Below are positions 1 through 9,769 of a DNA stretch of 64,000 nucleotides, piece after piece. The stretch is from Sphingobacteriales bacterium 44-61 (lineage in GTDB: Bacteria; Bacteroidota; Bacteroidia; Chitinophagales; Chitinophagaceae), in contig MKTW01000018.1 in assembly GCA_001898405.1 (NCBI GenBank), forward strand, positions 118,432 through 182,431. The letters run 5' to 3'. How positions within the stretch are numbered: position 1 is the first letter of the stretch; each line of letters opens with the position of its first letter. The notes beneath the pieces are model-generated. The model did not search any database, was not told the DNA's origin, and saw only the letters and a program-made list of their open reading frames with translations. The position numbers were made by a program, and so were the translations under genes.

Positions 1-2
1 TG

Positions 3-203
3 GAAGAATGGACCAATGTATATTATTCCAAAGAAGAAGAAAAGAACAGGATCGCTGCCAATATTCCCGGATATATACAGTTATATGATGCGCAAACAGT
101 GCCCACGGTTTATTTGCTTGACAAAGACAAGCGGATCATTGCAAAGAAACTGACCTGGCAGCAAACGGATGAGATATTGCAACTCAGGTTGAAGCAACCC
201 TGA
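3..203 (+). CDS. Thioredoxin-fold protein, C-terminal fragment
   Basis: Only the last 66 codons are in the window; the frame is open from base 3 to the TGA at 201-203. The tail contains TVPTVYLLDKDKRIIAKKL, which fits the cis-proline loop and the last strands of a thioredoxin/TlpA-like domain as found in secreted Bacteroidota redox proteins. The CxxC active site, if there is one, lies outside the window, so redox activity cannot be confirmed. It ends 34 bp before the parvulin isomerase gene on the same strand, so the two probably share a transcript and may both act on envelope protein folding. Family call is moderate and the exact function is open. Confidence 0.6.
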   Translation, partial: EEWTNVYYSKEEEKNRIAANIPGYIQLYDAQTVPTVYLLDKDKRIIAKKLTWQQTDEILQLRLKQP

Positions 204-237
204 TGTTACCATACATTACACCATTGAAACCATCACT

Positions 238-2160
238 ATGATCAAAAACTGGCTGCCGGCGATCGCATTGTCCCTCATCGCAGGTTCTGCATCTTCGCAA
301 ACCCTGTTTACCTATGGCCCCCACAAAGCCGATGCAAAAGAGTTTGTAAAAGCTTTTGACAAAAACAACCAGCAATCCTCTACAGCAAAAAGCAAGGCCA
401 TGCGGGAGTATCTTGACCTGTATATCAATTCCCGCTTAAAGATCCGCCAGGCGTACGATCTGGGTTATGATACATTGCCACAAATAAAAGCGGAAGCAGA
501 AAATCTGCGCAACCAGATCGTAGATAATTATATGAGCGATCCGGATGCTATCAGCCGCCTGACCAAAGAAGCATTCCAGCGAAGCCAGAAAGATATTCAT
601 GCTGCACATATCTTCATAGCTTTTAGCAGCGACACAACGGAGGCCGGCCAGAAACTGGCCACTGTACAAAAAAGATTGGCCAAAGGAGACGATTTTATGC
701 TGGTGGCACAGCAATTATCCGACGATCCTGCAGCTAAAACCAATAAAGGCGACCTGGATTATATCACGGTATTTACCCTGCCTTATGAATTTGAAAACAT
801 CCTTTACTCCACCCCTGCAGGCCGTTATTCCAAACCCTATACCTCCAAAGCAGGTTATCATATTTTCAAGAACCTTGGTGAAAGAAAAGCAGCAGGCAAA
901 ATGAAAATACAGCAGATATTGCTGGCTTTTCCTCCTGAGATGACGGAAAGCGACCGTCAAAAAATGGCACGCCTGGCAGATTCGCTGTATCAACGCATCA
1001 ATAAAGGAGATGATTTCGGCCAGCTCGCCGCCACTTTCAGCAATGACTATGGGAGTGCAGCCCGCCAGGGAAGTTCTCCTGATGTGGCAGTGGGTCAGTA
1101 TGAGCCTGTATTTGAAAAAACCGTGTGGTCATTATCCAAAGATGGCGCCATAAGCAAACCTTTTACAACCGAACATGGCTACCATATTGTAAAAAGGACC
1201 GGATGGGTGCCGGTCGTTTCCAATCCGGCAGATAAGGAAAACAACCAGGAACTGGAAATGAAAGTGAAATCGGATGACCGATGGAAAACAGCGAAAGATT
1301 TTATTTATGCCAGGGTCAAGGCTAATCCTGGTTTTCAACACGGCGCTTATAGCAATGCTGCGCTATGGGCAGCAACCGACAGCCTGCTTGCCGGACGGCC
1401 GGTAAAAGGCTTTGAACAACAGGCTGAGCTTTTTCATATCGGGGATGCTGTATTCCATATGTCTGATTGGATACAGTTTGCACAGATGTACCGCTATATG
1501 CCGGGTGGAGCTTCCACAAGGCCTTACCCTGCACTCTTTGAAGAGTTCAGCAATAATTCCATGTACCAGTACTATCGCGATCACCTCGAAGATTATAATG
1601 AAGAATTCCGTAACCAGATGGCCGAATTCCGCGATGGCAATCTGTTCTTCGAAATCATGCAAAGGGAAGTCTGGAACAGGGCGCAAACCGATTCGGCAGC
1701 TCTTCTATCCCTGTATGAAAAGAATAAGGCGCAATATAACTGGCAGCCCAGTGCCGATGCTGTCATCTTTTTTTCTTCTGATCAAACCACTGCCAGGTCG
1801 CTGGCAGATGAGTTGAAAAAAAATCCTGCAGGCTGGAAGATACTGGCAGAAAAATTAAGTGATAAAATTGTAGCCGATTCTTCCCGTTATGAGTGGACAC
1901 AATTGCCGGGAAATAATGGTAAAAATGCTCCAAAGCCAGGGACAATAACGCCACTTAGCGTAAATCAAACAGATAATACAGCGTCCTTTGCTTATATCAT
2001 AAAAGTGTATCCCCAACCTGGTACCCGTTCTTTTAATGAAGCCAGGGGACTGGTGATGAATGACTACCAGGTGATGCTGGAAGAGCAATGGACAAAAGAA
2101 CTACGGAAAAAATATCCGGTAGTAGTTGATGAAAAAGTATTGGGAGAGATCAGTAAGTAA
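238..2160 (+). CDS. Periplasmic parvulin-type peptidyl-prolyl isomerase with two rotamase domains
   Basis: Protein of 640 residues with a signal peptide (residues 1 to about 21, ending in SASSQ). Two parvulin (PpiC) domains follow: residues about 119-215 start at IHAAHIFIAF and close with GYHIFKNLG, and residues about 221-320 start at KMKIQQILLAF and close with GYHIVKRTG. The remaining 300 residues have no motif I recognise. The family catalyses proline cis-trans isomerisation and often acts as an outer-membrane-protein chaperone in the periplasm. It is longer than E. coli SurA and PpiD but normal for Bacteroidota isomerases. It follows the thioredoxin-like gene closely and ends 3 bp from the convergent metF stop. 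ATG at 238 is the first start before a clear signal peptide. Confidence 0.88.
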   Translation: MIKNWLPAIALSLIAGSASSQTLFTYGPHKADAKEFVKAFDKNNQQSSTAKSKAMREYLDLYINSRLKIRQAYDLGYDTLPQIKAEAENLRNQIVDNYMSDPDAISRLTKEAFQRSQKDIHAAHIFIAFSSDTTEAGQKLATVQKRLAKGDDFMLVAQQLSDDPAAKTNKGDLDYITVFTLPYEFENILYSTPAGRYSKPYTSKAGYHIFKNLGERKAAGKMKIQQILLAFPPEMTESDRQKMARLADSLYQRINKGDDFGQLAATFSNDYGSAARQGSSPDVAVGQYEPVFEKTVWSLSKDGAISKPFTTEHGYHIVKRTGWVPVVSNPADKENNQELEMKVKSDDRWKTAKDFIYARVKANPGFQHGAYSNAALWAATDSLLAGRPVKGFEQQAELFHIGDAVFHMSDWIQFAQMYRYMPGGASTRPYPALFEEFSNNSMYQYYRDHLEDYNEEFRNQMAEFRDGNLFFEIMQREVWNRAQTDSAALLSLYEKNKAQYNWQPSADAVIFFSSDQTTARSLADELKKNPAGWKILAEKLSDKIVADSSRYEWTQLPGNNGKNAPKPGTITPLSVNQTDNTASFAYIIKVYPQPGTRSFNEARGLVMNDYQVMLEEQWTKELRKKYPVVVDEKVLGEISK

Positions 2161-2163
2161 AGG

Positions 2164-3117
2164 TTAAAGCAACTGCCTCACCACATCTGCCACCATATGC
2201 GGCTTTCCTAATGTATAATAATGTAATACCGGTACCCCATTTTTCTTCAGATCCTTTGACTGTGCCAACAGCCATTCTTTTCCTATTTCCTCTACCTCTA
2301 AATCCGTCTTGCATTTCAGCACCTCATTTGCAAGCTCTGCAGGAAGATCTATATGAAAAGTCTTGGGCAATACCGTCAGTTGTTTCTTATTGTAGATCGG
2401 CTTTAAACCCGGAATGATCGGAACCGTAATGCCGGCCTCACGACAGGATTTTACAAAAGCGTAAAATTTTTCATTGTCAAAAAACATCTGGGTCACAATA
2501 TAGTCGGCACCACAATCCACTTTCTCTTTCAGATAGCGGAGGTCGGTTTGCATATTGGGCGCTTCAAAATGTTTTTCAGGATAACCTGCCACGCCAATAC
2601 AGAACTCTGTTTTCTGTGTGCTCTTCAGATCTTCTTCAAGATAGATGCCCGCATTAAGATTGGTCACCTGTTTCAGCAATTCGCTGGCATAGCGGTGGCC
2701 GCCAGGCTCAGCATCAAACGTAGTCTCATTTTTTGCTGCATCGCCGCGAAGCACCAGCACATTGTCGATACCCAGGTAGCGAAGGTTGATCAGGGCATCT
2801 TCGGTTTCATTGATGTTAAAACCTCCACAGATCAGGTGAGGCACAGTATCCACATTATATTTGTTCATGATGGCAGCGCAAATGCTTTCTGTACCCGGCC
2901 GTTTCCGGATCACTACTTTCTCAAAGCTGCCATCAGCACGTTTTTTAAAAATATGCTCGCTGCGGTGATAGGTAACATTGATAAAGGAGGGCTTGAATTC
3001 CATTAAAGGATCAAGGTGTTTATACAAAGCCTCAATTCCCTTTCCTTTCAGCGGAGGCAGCACTTCAAAAGAGATCAGCGTTTCTTTTGCCTGTTTGATA
3101 TGGTCGATAACTTTCAT
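2164..3117 (-). CDS. metF: Methylenetetrahydrofolate reductase
   Basis: Protein of 317 residues, close to the usual size of bacterial MetF. It reduces 5,10-methylene-THF to 5-methyl-THF with FAD and NAD(P)H, supplying the methyl group for methionine synthesis in the cytoplasm. Family motifs visible are SFEVLPPLKG near the N terminus (with the conserved Glu), VTYHRSE, PHLICGG, VLRGD and the QMFFDNEKFY stretch of the FAD/folate site, spaced as in the TIM barrel. It is transcribed alone: its stop lies 3 bp from that of the isomerase gene on the other strand, and a well-formed promoter (3154-3186) sits just upstream. No SAM riboswitch is evident in the roughly 35-nt leader. Confidence 0.95.
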   Translation of the reverse strand: MKVIDHIKQAKETLISFEVLPPLKGKGIEALYKHLDPLMEFKPSFINVTYHRSEHIFKKRADGSFEKVVIRKRPGTESICAAIMNKYNVDTVPHLICGGFNINETEDALINLRYLGIDNVLVLRGDAAKNETTFDAEPGGHRYASELLKQVTNLNAGIYLEEDLKSTQKTEFCIGVAGYPEKHFEAPNMQTDLRYLKEKVDCGADYIVTQMFFDNEKFYAFVKSCREAGITVPIIPGLKPIYNKKQLTVLPKTFHIDLPAELANEVLKCKTDLEVEEIGKEWLLAQSKDLKKNGVPVLHYYTLGKPHMVADVVRQLL

Positions 3118-3153
3118 AGTAGTTTTTAGGCCCTCGGGCTATTCGTTGGGGTG

Positions 3154-3186
3154 CAAATCTAATACAGAAAGGCTTAATAATTCAAG
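3154..3186 (-). promoter_or_regulatory. Bacteroidota-type promoter of metF
   Basis: On the minus strand TAGATTTG (3154-3161) matches the -7 consensus TAnnTTTG, and CTTG (3183-3186) sits exactly 21 nt upstream as a near match to the -33 box TTTG. The start codon of metF is 37 nt further on, giving a short leader that contains only a small CCC/GGG hairpin. Confidence 0.6.
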
Positions 3187-3272
3187 CTGATATGATTGTT
3201 CGTTGGCCATCGACTACATTCAAAAGAATAGCTAAAACTTCCCTCCTTCCTTATAATCAGCCCGGCATGCCT

Positions 3273-3280
3273 TATTTTTG
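3273..3280 (+). promoter_or_regulatory. -7 promoter element before lptB
   Basis: TATTTTTG matches TAnnTTTG and ends only 6 nt before the ATG of lptB at 3287. The mRNA would have almost no leader. No convincing -33 box is seen. Confidence 0.45.
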
Positions 3281-3286
3281 CCACCC

Positions 3287-4066
3287 ATGTCAATAGCTAT
3301 TTATGCCAAAAACCTTGTAAAGCGATACGGCAAGCGCACAGTCGTGAACCATGTCAGCTTCGAGGTAGGGCAAGGAGAGATCGTAGGACTGCTCGGCCCT
3401 AATGGCGCCGGTAAAACCACTTCGTTTTACCAGGTGGTAGGTTTGGTACGCCCCGATGAAGGCCAGGTATTCCTTGATCAGGACGATATCACCTCCCTGC
3501 CCATGTATAAACGCGCCAAGATGGGGATCGGCTACCTGCCCCAGGAAGCATCCGTATTCCGTAAGCTAAGCGTGGAAGACAATATCAGCGCCGTGCTGGA
3601 AATGACCAGTCTTTCCAAAACAGAGCAAAAAGACAGGCTGGAATCCCTGCTCGACGAATTCCGCCTGCACCATGTACGCAAAAGCAATGGGGACGTATTG
3701 AGCGGTGGCGAAAGAAGAAGAACGGAAATAGCCCGGGCCCTGGCTGTAAGCCCCAAATTTATCCTGCTGGACGAGCCCTTTGCAGGTATTGACCCTATTG
3801 CCGTGGAAGATATTCAGGCTATTGTGGCCCGGTTGAAATATAAAAATATCGGCATACTTATTACCGACCACAACGTAACGGAAACCCTTTCCATCTGCGA
3901 CAGGGCTTATCTGTTGATCGACGGTAAAATATTCCAGCAAGGCTCTGCCGAAGAGCTGGCAGCAGATGAGCAGGTAAAGAAACTCTACCTTGGCCGCAAC
4001 TTTGAACTGAAACGCAAAGATTATCTGCATGAAGAAGCGCTGAAAGCTTCTGAAGGAAGAGAATAG
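3287..4066 (+). CDS. lptB: LPS export ABC transporter ATP-binding protein
   Basis: Protein of 259 residues with a complete ABC ATPase: Walker [10 protein letters not shown]-loop, signature LSGGE, Walker B ILLDEP and the H-loop in TDHNV. Size and sequence fit LptB, the cytoplasmic ATPase that powers LptFG-LptC extraction of lipopolysaccharide from the inner membrane. An in-frame TTG at 3278 would add three residues, but it lies inside the -7 promoter element, so I chose the ATG at 3287. The GH3 gene follows 44 bp later on the same strand. lptF/G are not in the window, which is normal for the phylum. Confidence 0.92.
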   Translation: MSIAIYAKNLVKRYGKRTVVNHVSFEVGQGEIVGLLGPNGAGKTTSFYQVVGLVRPDEGQVFLDQDDITSLPMYKRAKMGIGYLPQEASVFRKLSVEDNISAVLEMTSLSKTEQKDRLESLLDEFRLHHVRKSNGDVLSGGERRRTEIARALAVSPKFILLDEPFAGIDPIAVEDIQAIVARLKYKNIGILITDHNVTETLSICDRAYLLIDGKIFQQGSAEELAADEQVKKLYLGRNFELKRKDYLHEEALKASEGRE

Positions 4067-4110
4067 CTTTTACCGATGATTCCCTCAAATTAGTTATTTT
4101 GCCAGCGACT

Positions 4111-5649
4111 ATGAGCCTGTTAAGCCCTGCCATATCATCCCTTGCCCGTATGCGCCTCTGGCGCATAGAAGGATGGAAGAAAAATCCGCTGGATGCACAG
4201 CGGGAGGTATTGCAGGACCTGGTCACTTCTGCCCAATACACCGAATTCGGGCGGAAATACAATTTTGCAGAGCTTTTTAATATCCGCTCGTTCAAACAGG
4301 CTGTGCCCGTGCATGAATACAACGACCTGAAGCCCTATATCGAACGGATCATGCACGGCGAACAGAATATACTCTGGAACACGCCCGTATTCTGGTTTGC
4401 CAAAAGCAGCGGCACCACCAGCGATAAAAGCAAGTTCATCCCCATCAGCGAAGAAAGCCTGGAAGACTGCCATTTCAAAGCAGCCAAGGATGTGCTTACC
4501 ATGTATTATCAGTTCAACCCCGACTCGGCTTTGCTTACCGGCAAAGGCCTGGTGCTTGGAGGCAGCCATAATATCAATCCTATGAACAATGAAGCACAAT
4601 ACGGCGACCTGAGCGCCGTGTTGCTGCAAAACACACCTTTCTGGGGCCATTGGCTGCGCACGCCCGATCTTAGCATCGCTTTGATGGACGAATGGGAGAG
4701 CAAGATTGAAAAACTGGCCGAGAGCACCATCCATGAAAATGTGACTTCCATTTCCGGAGTGCCTACCTGGACGCTGGTGCTTTTCCGCAGAATACTTGAG
4801 ATCACCGGCAAATCGACTATGGCGGAAGTATGGCCTTCCCTTGAATTATACATGCATGGAGGAGTTTCCTTCACACCCTATAAAGAACAATTTCAGAAAC
4901 TGATCGGGAAAAACATTCATTACCTGGAAATGTACAATGCCAGCGAAGGTTTTTTTGCCGCGCAGGAACGTCCGGGCGATGATGGCATGTTGCTGTTTAC
5001 CGATCATGGCATATTCATGGAGTTCATGCCCGTGAGTGAATACGGGAAAAAACATCCGCGAACAGTAGGGCTGCAGGATGTTGAACTGGGAAAGAACTAT
5101 GCCCTGGTGATCAGTACCAACGGAGGGCTATGGCGTTATATCGTCGGAGACACCATCCGCTTCACTTCCCTGGCGCCCTATCGCATCAAAGTATCCGGAA
5201 GGCTGAAGCATTATATGAATGCCTTCGGAGAAGAAGTGATCGTCGATAATACAGATAAAGCCATTGCTGAAGCCTGCAAAAAAACAGGCGCAATTGTAAA
5301 CGATTATACGGCCGCTCCTGTTTATTTTTCCGACAGCTCCAATGGCGCCCATGAATGGCTGATCGAATTTGAAAGGCCACCTGCAGACCTGGAAGCATTT
5401 ACCCGTGAACTGGATACCGCACTCAAAAATATCAACAGCGATTACGAAGCCAAGCGGCATAAGAACATGGCATTGGGATTACCTGTAGTGCATGCCATGC
5501 AAAAAGGCAGTTTCAACGAATGGCTGCGCAGTAAGGGAAAACTGGGCGGGCAGCATAAAGTGCCTCGCTTAAGCAATGAAAGACAATATGTGGATGCAAT
5601 ATTGAAGATGAACACTGTTGCCAAAAACGAAGCAAAAATCCAACACTGA
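4111..5649 (+). CDS. GH3-family acyl-acid amido synthetase-like protein
   Basis: Protein of 512 residues that resembles the plant GH3 family (adenylate-forming enzymes conjugating acyl acids such as jasmonate or auxin to amino acids) over its whole length. Visible motifs are the ATP-binding loop FAKSSGTTSDKSKFIPIS, YNASEGFFA in the middle, and STNGGLWRYIVGDTIRF before the C-terminal lid domain. Bacterial members are common in Bacteroidota; their substrate is unknown and no plant hormone role should be assumed. ATG at 4111 is preferred to TTG at 4099, which overlaps a -7-like TATTTTG. It sits between lptB and fabG on the same strand, which may hint at lipid or acyl chemistry, but this is only context. 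Confidence 0.85.
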   Translation: MSLLSPAISSLARMRLWRIEGWKKNPLDAQREVLQDLVTSAQYTEFGRKYNFAELFNIRSFKQAVPVHEYNDLKPYIERIMHGEQNILWNTPVFWFAKSSGTTSDKSKFIPISEESLEDCHFKAAKDVLTMYYQFNPDSALLTGKGLVLGGSHNINPMNNEAQYGDLSAVLLQNTPFWGHWLRTPDLSIALMDEWESKIEKLAESTIHENVTSISGVPTWTLVLFRRILEITGKSTMAEVWPSLELYMHGGVSFTPYKEQFQKLIGKNIHYLEMYNASEGFFAAQERPGDDGMLLFTDHGIFMEFMPVSEYGKKHPRTVGLQDVELGKNYALVISTNGGLWRYIVGDTIRFTSLAPYRIKVSGRLKHYMNAFGEEVIVDNTDKAIAEACKKTGAIVNDYTAAPVYFSDSSNGAHEWLIEFERPPADLEAFTRELDTALKNINSDYEAKRHKNMALGLPVVHAMQKGSFNEWLRSKGKLGGQHKVPRLSNERQYVDAILKMNTVAKNEAKIQH

Positions 5650-5666
5650 ACTATTAAAACAAATAA

Positions 5667-6422
5667 ATGAAACTGGTAGAAAACAAAGTAGCTATTATAA
5701 CAGGTGCCGCCCGCGGCATCGGCGAAGCCATTGCACTTAAACTGGCAGAACATGGAGCGAATATCGCTTTCACTTATGTAAGCGACAGCAGCAAGGAAAA
5801 AGCACTGGCGCTTGAAGAAAAGCTGAAAGCCCTGGGCGTAAAAGCCAAAGCATATCAAAGCAATGCCGGTGATTTTGCCCAATGCGAAGCGTTCGTCAAT
5901 GATGTGCTGAAAGAATTCGGTACAGTTGATATCTGCGTGAACAATGCCGGTATTTCAAAAGACAATCTCCTGCTGCGTCTTACACCGGAACAATGGGACG
6001 AAGTGATCCGCGTGAACCTCAACAGCGTTTTCTACATGACCAAGCAGGTGATACGCCCAATGATGAAGGCTAAGGCCGGCAGCATCATCAATATGAGCTC
6101 TATTATCGGTGAAATGGGTAATGCAGGGCAGAGCAGCTATGCAGCAAGCAAAGCAGGTATTATTGGTTTTACCAAAAGCGTGGCAAAAGAACTGGGCAGC
6201 CGGAATATCCGTTGCAATGCAATAGCACCTGGCTTTGTGGAAACAGATATGACGAGTTATCTGAAGGAAGGAGATGCAGCAGAGAAATATAAAGCGGGAA
6301 TTCCTTTGGGAAGATTTGCTTCTGCGGAAGATATTGCGAATAGCGTGTTATTCCTGGTTTCGGAGATGGGTTCTTATATTACGGGACAGACAATCAGTGT
6401 GTGTGGTGGATTGAATATCTAA
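5667..6422 (+). CDS. fabG: 3-oxoacyl-[ACP] reductase (SDR family)
   Basis: Protein of 251 residues, a classical short-chain dehydrogenase. The cofactor loop TGAARGIGEA is near residue 12, NNAG follows strand 4, and the catalytic Ser-Tyr-Lys set is seen in NMSSIIG and SYAASKAG. The C-terminal GQTISVCGGLNI is typical of FabG, which makes 3-hydroxyacyl-ACP with NADPH in fatty acid elongation. The gene starts 17 bp after the GH3 stop, so the two are likely co-transcribed, and it is followed by a strong terminator. Other SDR substrates cannot be excluded from sequence alone, but FabG is the best call. Confidence 0.88.
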   Translation: MKLVENKVAIITGAARGIGEAIALKLAEHGANIAFTYVSDSSKEKALALEEKLKALGVKAKAYQSNAGDFAQCEAFVNDVLKEFGTVDICVNNAGISKDNLLLRLTPEQWDEVIRVNLNSVFYMTKQVIRPMMKAKAGSIINMSSIIGEMGNAGQSSYAASKAGIIGFTKSVAKELGSRNIRCNAIAPGFVETDMTSYLKEGDAAEKYKAGIPLGRFASAEDIANSVLFLVSEMGSYITGQTISVCGGLNI

Positions 6423-6445
6423 CAAGAAGACTAATCGATAAAAAT

Positions 6446-6475
6446 AAAAGAGCCGCGGCAAACCGCGGCTCTTTT
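6446..6475. terminator. Bidirectional rho-independent terminator between fabG and wzi
   Basis: A perfect 13-bp inverted repeat (6446-6458 and 6463-6475, GC core GCCGCGG) with a 4-nt CAAA loop is flanked by A-runs and T-runs, so it can stop transcripts from fabG (plus) and from the convergent polysaccharide locus (minus). Confidence 0.92.
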
Positions 6476-6494
6476 ATTTAGTTAATACGTTTCA

Positions 6495-8174
6495 TTAAAA
6501 AACATACGATACAGATAAACTGGCATGTAGTTGATTAACATTAGTATGTACTTCTTTTCCTGCCGTGTTATATTGATACCTCCATTGATAATTCAATGAA
6601 CGCACGAAGGAAAGATTCGCCGAATAAATAAAGCGTTTACAATACCAGTCTTTATACGCATTCAAAGAAAGGTCAACCCAATGAAATCTTGGGTTTTGCA
6701 TTGAAGCAAATGCTTCATAATAAAAATCATTGTTCCTTACTACTCTCTCCAGTGTAAAGCCAAGTTTTTTTACCCCTTTGATCCAGCTAATGCCAAGTGT
6801 CTGGCTGTTCGAGCCAGGGCCAATTCCTGCACCCATAACCTGCCCGCGATGGGTGTAGCCATGCCTTACCTGGTAATGCGTATACCAGCCTTCCTGCGGC
6901 CTGAGCCAGGCTGTTGAGGAGTTTTCCAATTGGGTTAGCTCAAACATCAGTTCCACGTCTGTTTTCTTAGCTGTGGTGAAAATTTTTCTTCCACCAATGA
7001 TATAAGCCCTGGCATGTTCTGGTTCCAGCATCAGGTCAGTGAAGTTCTGGGAGTGGTCGTTTCTTCCAAATTCAGCATAGAACTCTGCTTTTTCTTTAGG
7101 CAATATCAGTCTCGCAAAAACAGACAGTAACTGATCTCTCCTTTTTTCATCTTCCCCATCAGTCTTTCCTTTAAAGAATGCACCAAATACAGGGAGATAT
7201 CCATCCAGGGATTTTTCTACGTCTGAGCTATACAGGTAAAACATTCTTGAAAATCCCAGGTATAGATTCTTGGTCCACTTAGGTTGCCAGGTTATGATCA
7301 TTCCATTCATATACCGTTTGCTGTCAACTTGTTTGGGGTCATACAATTTGACTCCATCAAATGTCCTGGCTGTATCAGGCGGAAGAATTCCCGAACCCTT
7401 TGTCCATCCGCTGATGACCTGCCATTCAAAGGAACCAATACCGGTTGTAACTGGTGCCAGGGTATTAAAGGTGATATGAGGGATTCCCGGAGCTGTATTA
7501 CTTAGAAGCAGGGAATTCCGGATGCCAGGGCCCCACCAGAGATTTTCAGTTGAAACACCCAGGGATAGTTTTTTATAATTAAATCTTACACTTGATTGGC
7601 CTGCAAAGACCTTCGTATAACTGCCATTCCCGAATCTTTCAGGGTTATCGATCCGGTTAAGTGTTTGATAGTAATATTTCCACAATGTATCATTTTGCCA
7701 TGCAGGAAATTCTTCAAAGCTGGCATTTTGAGCATACACAAATTCAGGTTGCAGTTGTATACTGAGGGGCCCGATCTTAGTGTACATCCCCACAGAAGCC
7801 TGGGCCTGGTAGCCTTTAGCTTGGATCATGGAGCCGTCGTTCCAGCCATAGGGATGGTGGGAATTGTATTGTTGTTTGATAGTAGCAGGGAGAAAAACGA
7901 GATCACCTTTCCCTTTGGCATATTTCAGCCGGGTAGGTAGAGCATTCGCCAGCCAATTTTGAGGATTATATAAAGAGTCTAAATCTCCCAGAATATAAAC
8001 AAACAAGGGGCGAATCGAAAAGGATGAATTATTAGAATTTGCCCCGGTAATCTGCAGTCGGCGTGAGGTTTCTTCAAGAAAAGGAGTGCCTACCGGCAGG
8101 CTTTGAGAGATGCCAGTAGTACTTTTAGTCAATAAAAGAAGTAAAAACAGGTATAGGGCAAGGCGTTTAACCAT
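6495..8174 (-). CDS. Capsule assembly Wzi family outer membrane protein
   Basis: Protein of 559 residues with a signal peptide (hydrophobic run YLFLLLLL, cleavage near GISQS). The rest is rich in alternating aromatic beta-strand patterns and ends in a strand with terminal Phe (LSVSYVF), as in outer membrane barrels. Phrases such as LSLGVSTENLWWGPGIRNS and FEWQVISGW match the Wzi family, whose E. coli member is an outer-membrane barrel lectin that helps attach capsule at the cell surface. It is the last gene of the polysaccharide locus, 34 nt after the initiating transferase gene, and is closed by the terminator at 6446-6475. Confidence 0.85.
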   Translation of the reverse strand: MVKRLALYLFLLLLLTKSTTGISQSLPVGTPFLEETSRRLQITGANSNNSSFSIRPLFVYILGDLDSLYNPQNWLANALPTRLKYAKGKGDLVFLPATIKQQYNSHHPYGWNDGSMIQAKGYQAQASVGMYTKIGPLSIQLQPEFVYAQNASFEEFPAWQNDTLWKYYYQTLNRIDNPERFGNGSYTKVFAGQSSVRFNYKKLSLGVSTENLWWGPGIRNSLLLSNTAPGIPHITFNTLAPVTTGIGSFEWQVISGWTKGSGILPPDTARTFDGVKLYDPKQVDSKRYMNGMIITWQPKWTKNLYLGFSRMFYLYSSDVEKSLDGYLPVFGAFFKGKTDGEDEKRRDQLLSVFARLILPKEKAEFYAEFGRNDHSQNFTDLMLEPEHARAYIIGGRKIFTTAKKTDVELMFELTQLENSSTAWLRPQEGWYTHYQVRHGYTHRGQVMGAGIGPGSNSQTLGISWIKGVKKLGFTLERVVRNNDFYYEAFASMQNPRFHWVDLSLNAYKDWYCKRFIYSANLSFVRSLNYQWRYQYNTAGKEVHTNVNQLHASLSVSYVF

Positions 8175-8208
8175 GTCTCAAAACGATTTGTTCGAAGAAT
8201 GAAGGGAA

Positions 8209-9612
8209 TCAGTATGCGTTCTTTTCCGTTTTGACAATATTGACAAGTGTCTGGAGAATGATTTGGAGATCGAGCCAGAATGTCCAGTTTTCCATATACC
8301 AGACATCGAATTCCACTCTTTTTTGCATGAGGTAATGCTTGTGAGTTTCCCCACGATAACCATTCACTTGGGCCCACCCAGTAATTCCCGGTTTAACCCA
8401 ATGACGCATCATATAATTTTGAACGCTGTCTTTTGATTCAATGTTCAGTGGAACCGGATGCGGTCTTGGCCCGACAAGAGACATAGAACCAAACAGTACA
8501 TTGAAAAATTGTGGCAATTCGTCAAGGCTCGTTTTACGAAGTATTGCTCCGATTTTCGTTACCCGGGGGTCATTCTTCCTGGCCTGCTGATAATTACCGG
8601 CGTCATCGGTGTCCTTACTGGTATGGATCATTGTTCGGAACTTATAACAAATGATCGGTTTGTTATTAAGCCCCCACCGTTCCTGCTTGAAAAAAACAGG
8701 ACCTTTGGAGCTCATTTTAATAATAAGGCTGACAATGGGTATAAGCCAGCTTAATATCAAAATGATCACTAACAGTGAAAAGATAATATCAAAAGTCCGC
8801 TTGTAAATTTTGTTATCTGTGATATCAAGCGGCAATGACCTCAATGTAATGATCGGTAAACCTCCTAAAGTTCCAACATGAACGCGACCCGCACTGAATC
8901 TTTGATAATGGGGAATTATTTTGACACGCTTACCCTCTCTTTCACCTATTGTAACGATCTTTTCAAGCTGGGATTCATCGTTTATCGGCATTGCTACCAC
9001 AATATCGTCTAAGTCATATTGGGCAATCACTTTATCAATATCGGAAGTCTTTCCAAGGTAATGTCCATTCAGCGATGGATTGATATTGTCGTCAATGAAC
9101 CCGGCTAGTGAATACCCATAATGATTATCTTTTACATAATGCTGGTAAAAGTTCAGTCCCGAGTCCCCTGCTCCTACTATTAGAACTTTGCGTCTTACCT
9201 GTTTACTATTTCGGATTTTTTTTAGTAAGACTCTGATAATCAATTTCTGGGCTGGTAGTATTACAAAAATGATACTGCATTGAAGCAACAAATGGGGTAG
9301 GCTAAATGAGAATTCCTTAAAAATCTGCGAAAATAGAAAGGATGTGACTAGAGAATAAAGTATTAATGACTTTAGAAAGACTACCCACTCGAATGAAAAG
9401 GAAATGGCGCGAAAGTCTTTGTATAACCCCATTGTACTGCCAGCAAAAAACCAACAGAATAAGGTCAGGAAAAGATAAAAGAACCTGCTGGTTGAAAGAA
9501 ATGTGGTGTCAGAGAGTGTCAAGCCGTTTCCCAAAATCAGAATGATTAAGGATAATGATATCAAATCCGCCAAAATTTTGACTCGGATGGATGGATTGTA
9601 GGCTCTATTCAT
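8209..9612 (-). CDS. Polyprenyl glycosylphosphotransferase (WcaJ-type initiating transferase)
   Basis: Protein of 467 residues. Residues about 12-125 hold four to five membrane segments, residues about 140-250 a Rossmann-like domain ([14 protein letters not shown]), and the C-terminal third the bacterial sugar transferase domain, with a membrane helix ([13 protein letters not shown]), [14 protein letters not shown] and [21 protein letters not shown]. This family moves a hexose-1-phosphate (glucose or galactose in known members) from its UDP-sugar to undecaprenyl phosphate at the inner membrane, starting each repeat unit. It ends the run of polysaccharide genes with wzi; a 157-bp gap separates it from the epimerase gene upstream. 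The exact sugar is not predictable. Confidence 0.9.
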   Translation of the reverse strand: MNRAYNPSIRVKILADLISLSLIILILGNGLTLSDTTFLSTSRFFYLFLTLFCWFFAGSTMGLYKDFRAISFSFEWVVFLKSLILYSLVTSFLFSQIFKEFSFSLPHLLLQCSIIFVILPAQKLIIRVLLKKIRNSKQVRRKVLIVGAGDSGLNFYQHYVKDNHYGYSLAGFIDDNINPSLNGHYLGKTSDIDKVIAQYDLDDIVVAMPINDESQLEKIVTIGEREGKRVKIIPHYQRFSAGRVHVGTLGGLPIITLRSLPLDITDNKIYKRTFDIIFSLLVIILILSWLIPIVSLIIKMSSKGPVFFKQERWGLNNKPIICYKFRTMIHTSKDTDDAGNYQQARKNDPRVTKIGAILRKTSLDELPQFFNVLFGSMSLVGPRPHPVPLNIESKDSVQNYMMRHWVKPGITGWAQVNGYRGETHKHYLMQKRVEFDVWYMENWTFWLDLQIILQTLVNIVKTEKNAY

Positions 9613-9769
9613 AGTCAGTTAGATTATTAGGATAACTCAGGCTTGACAGGAATAAACTTGACAACATAATTACTATAAGTGTTGCATAAGCCTGCACAAT
9701 AACGCTGGATTTCAGAAATTATTTGATTTCAGGGTTAATTAAATAATAACAATATATATATATGGCTGA

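Noticed and set aside
3118..3160. SAM riboswitch before metF
   Set aside because: The leader between promoter and ATG is only about 35 nt, too short for any known SAM riboswitch.
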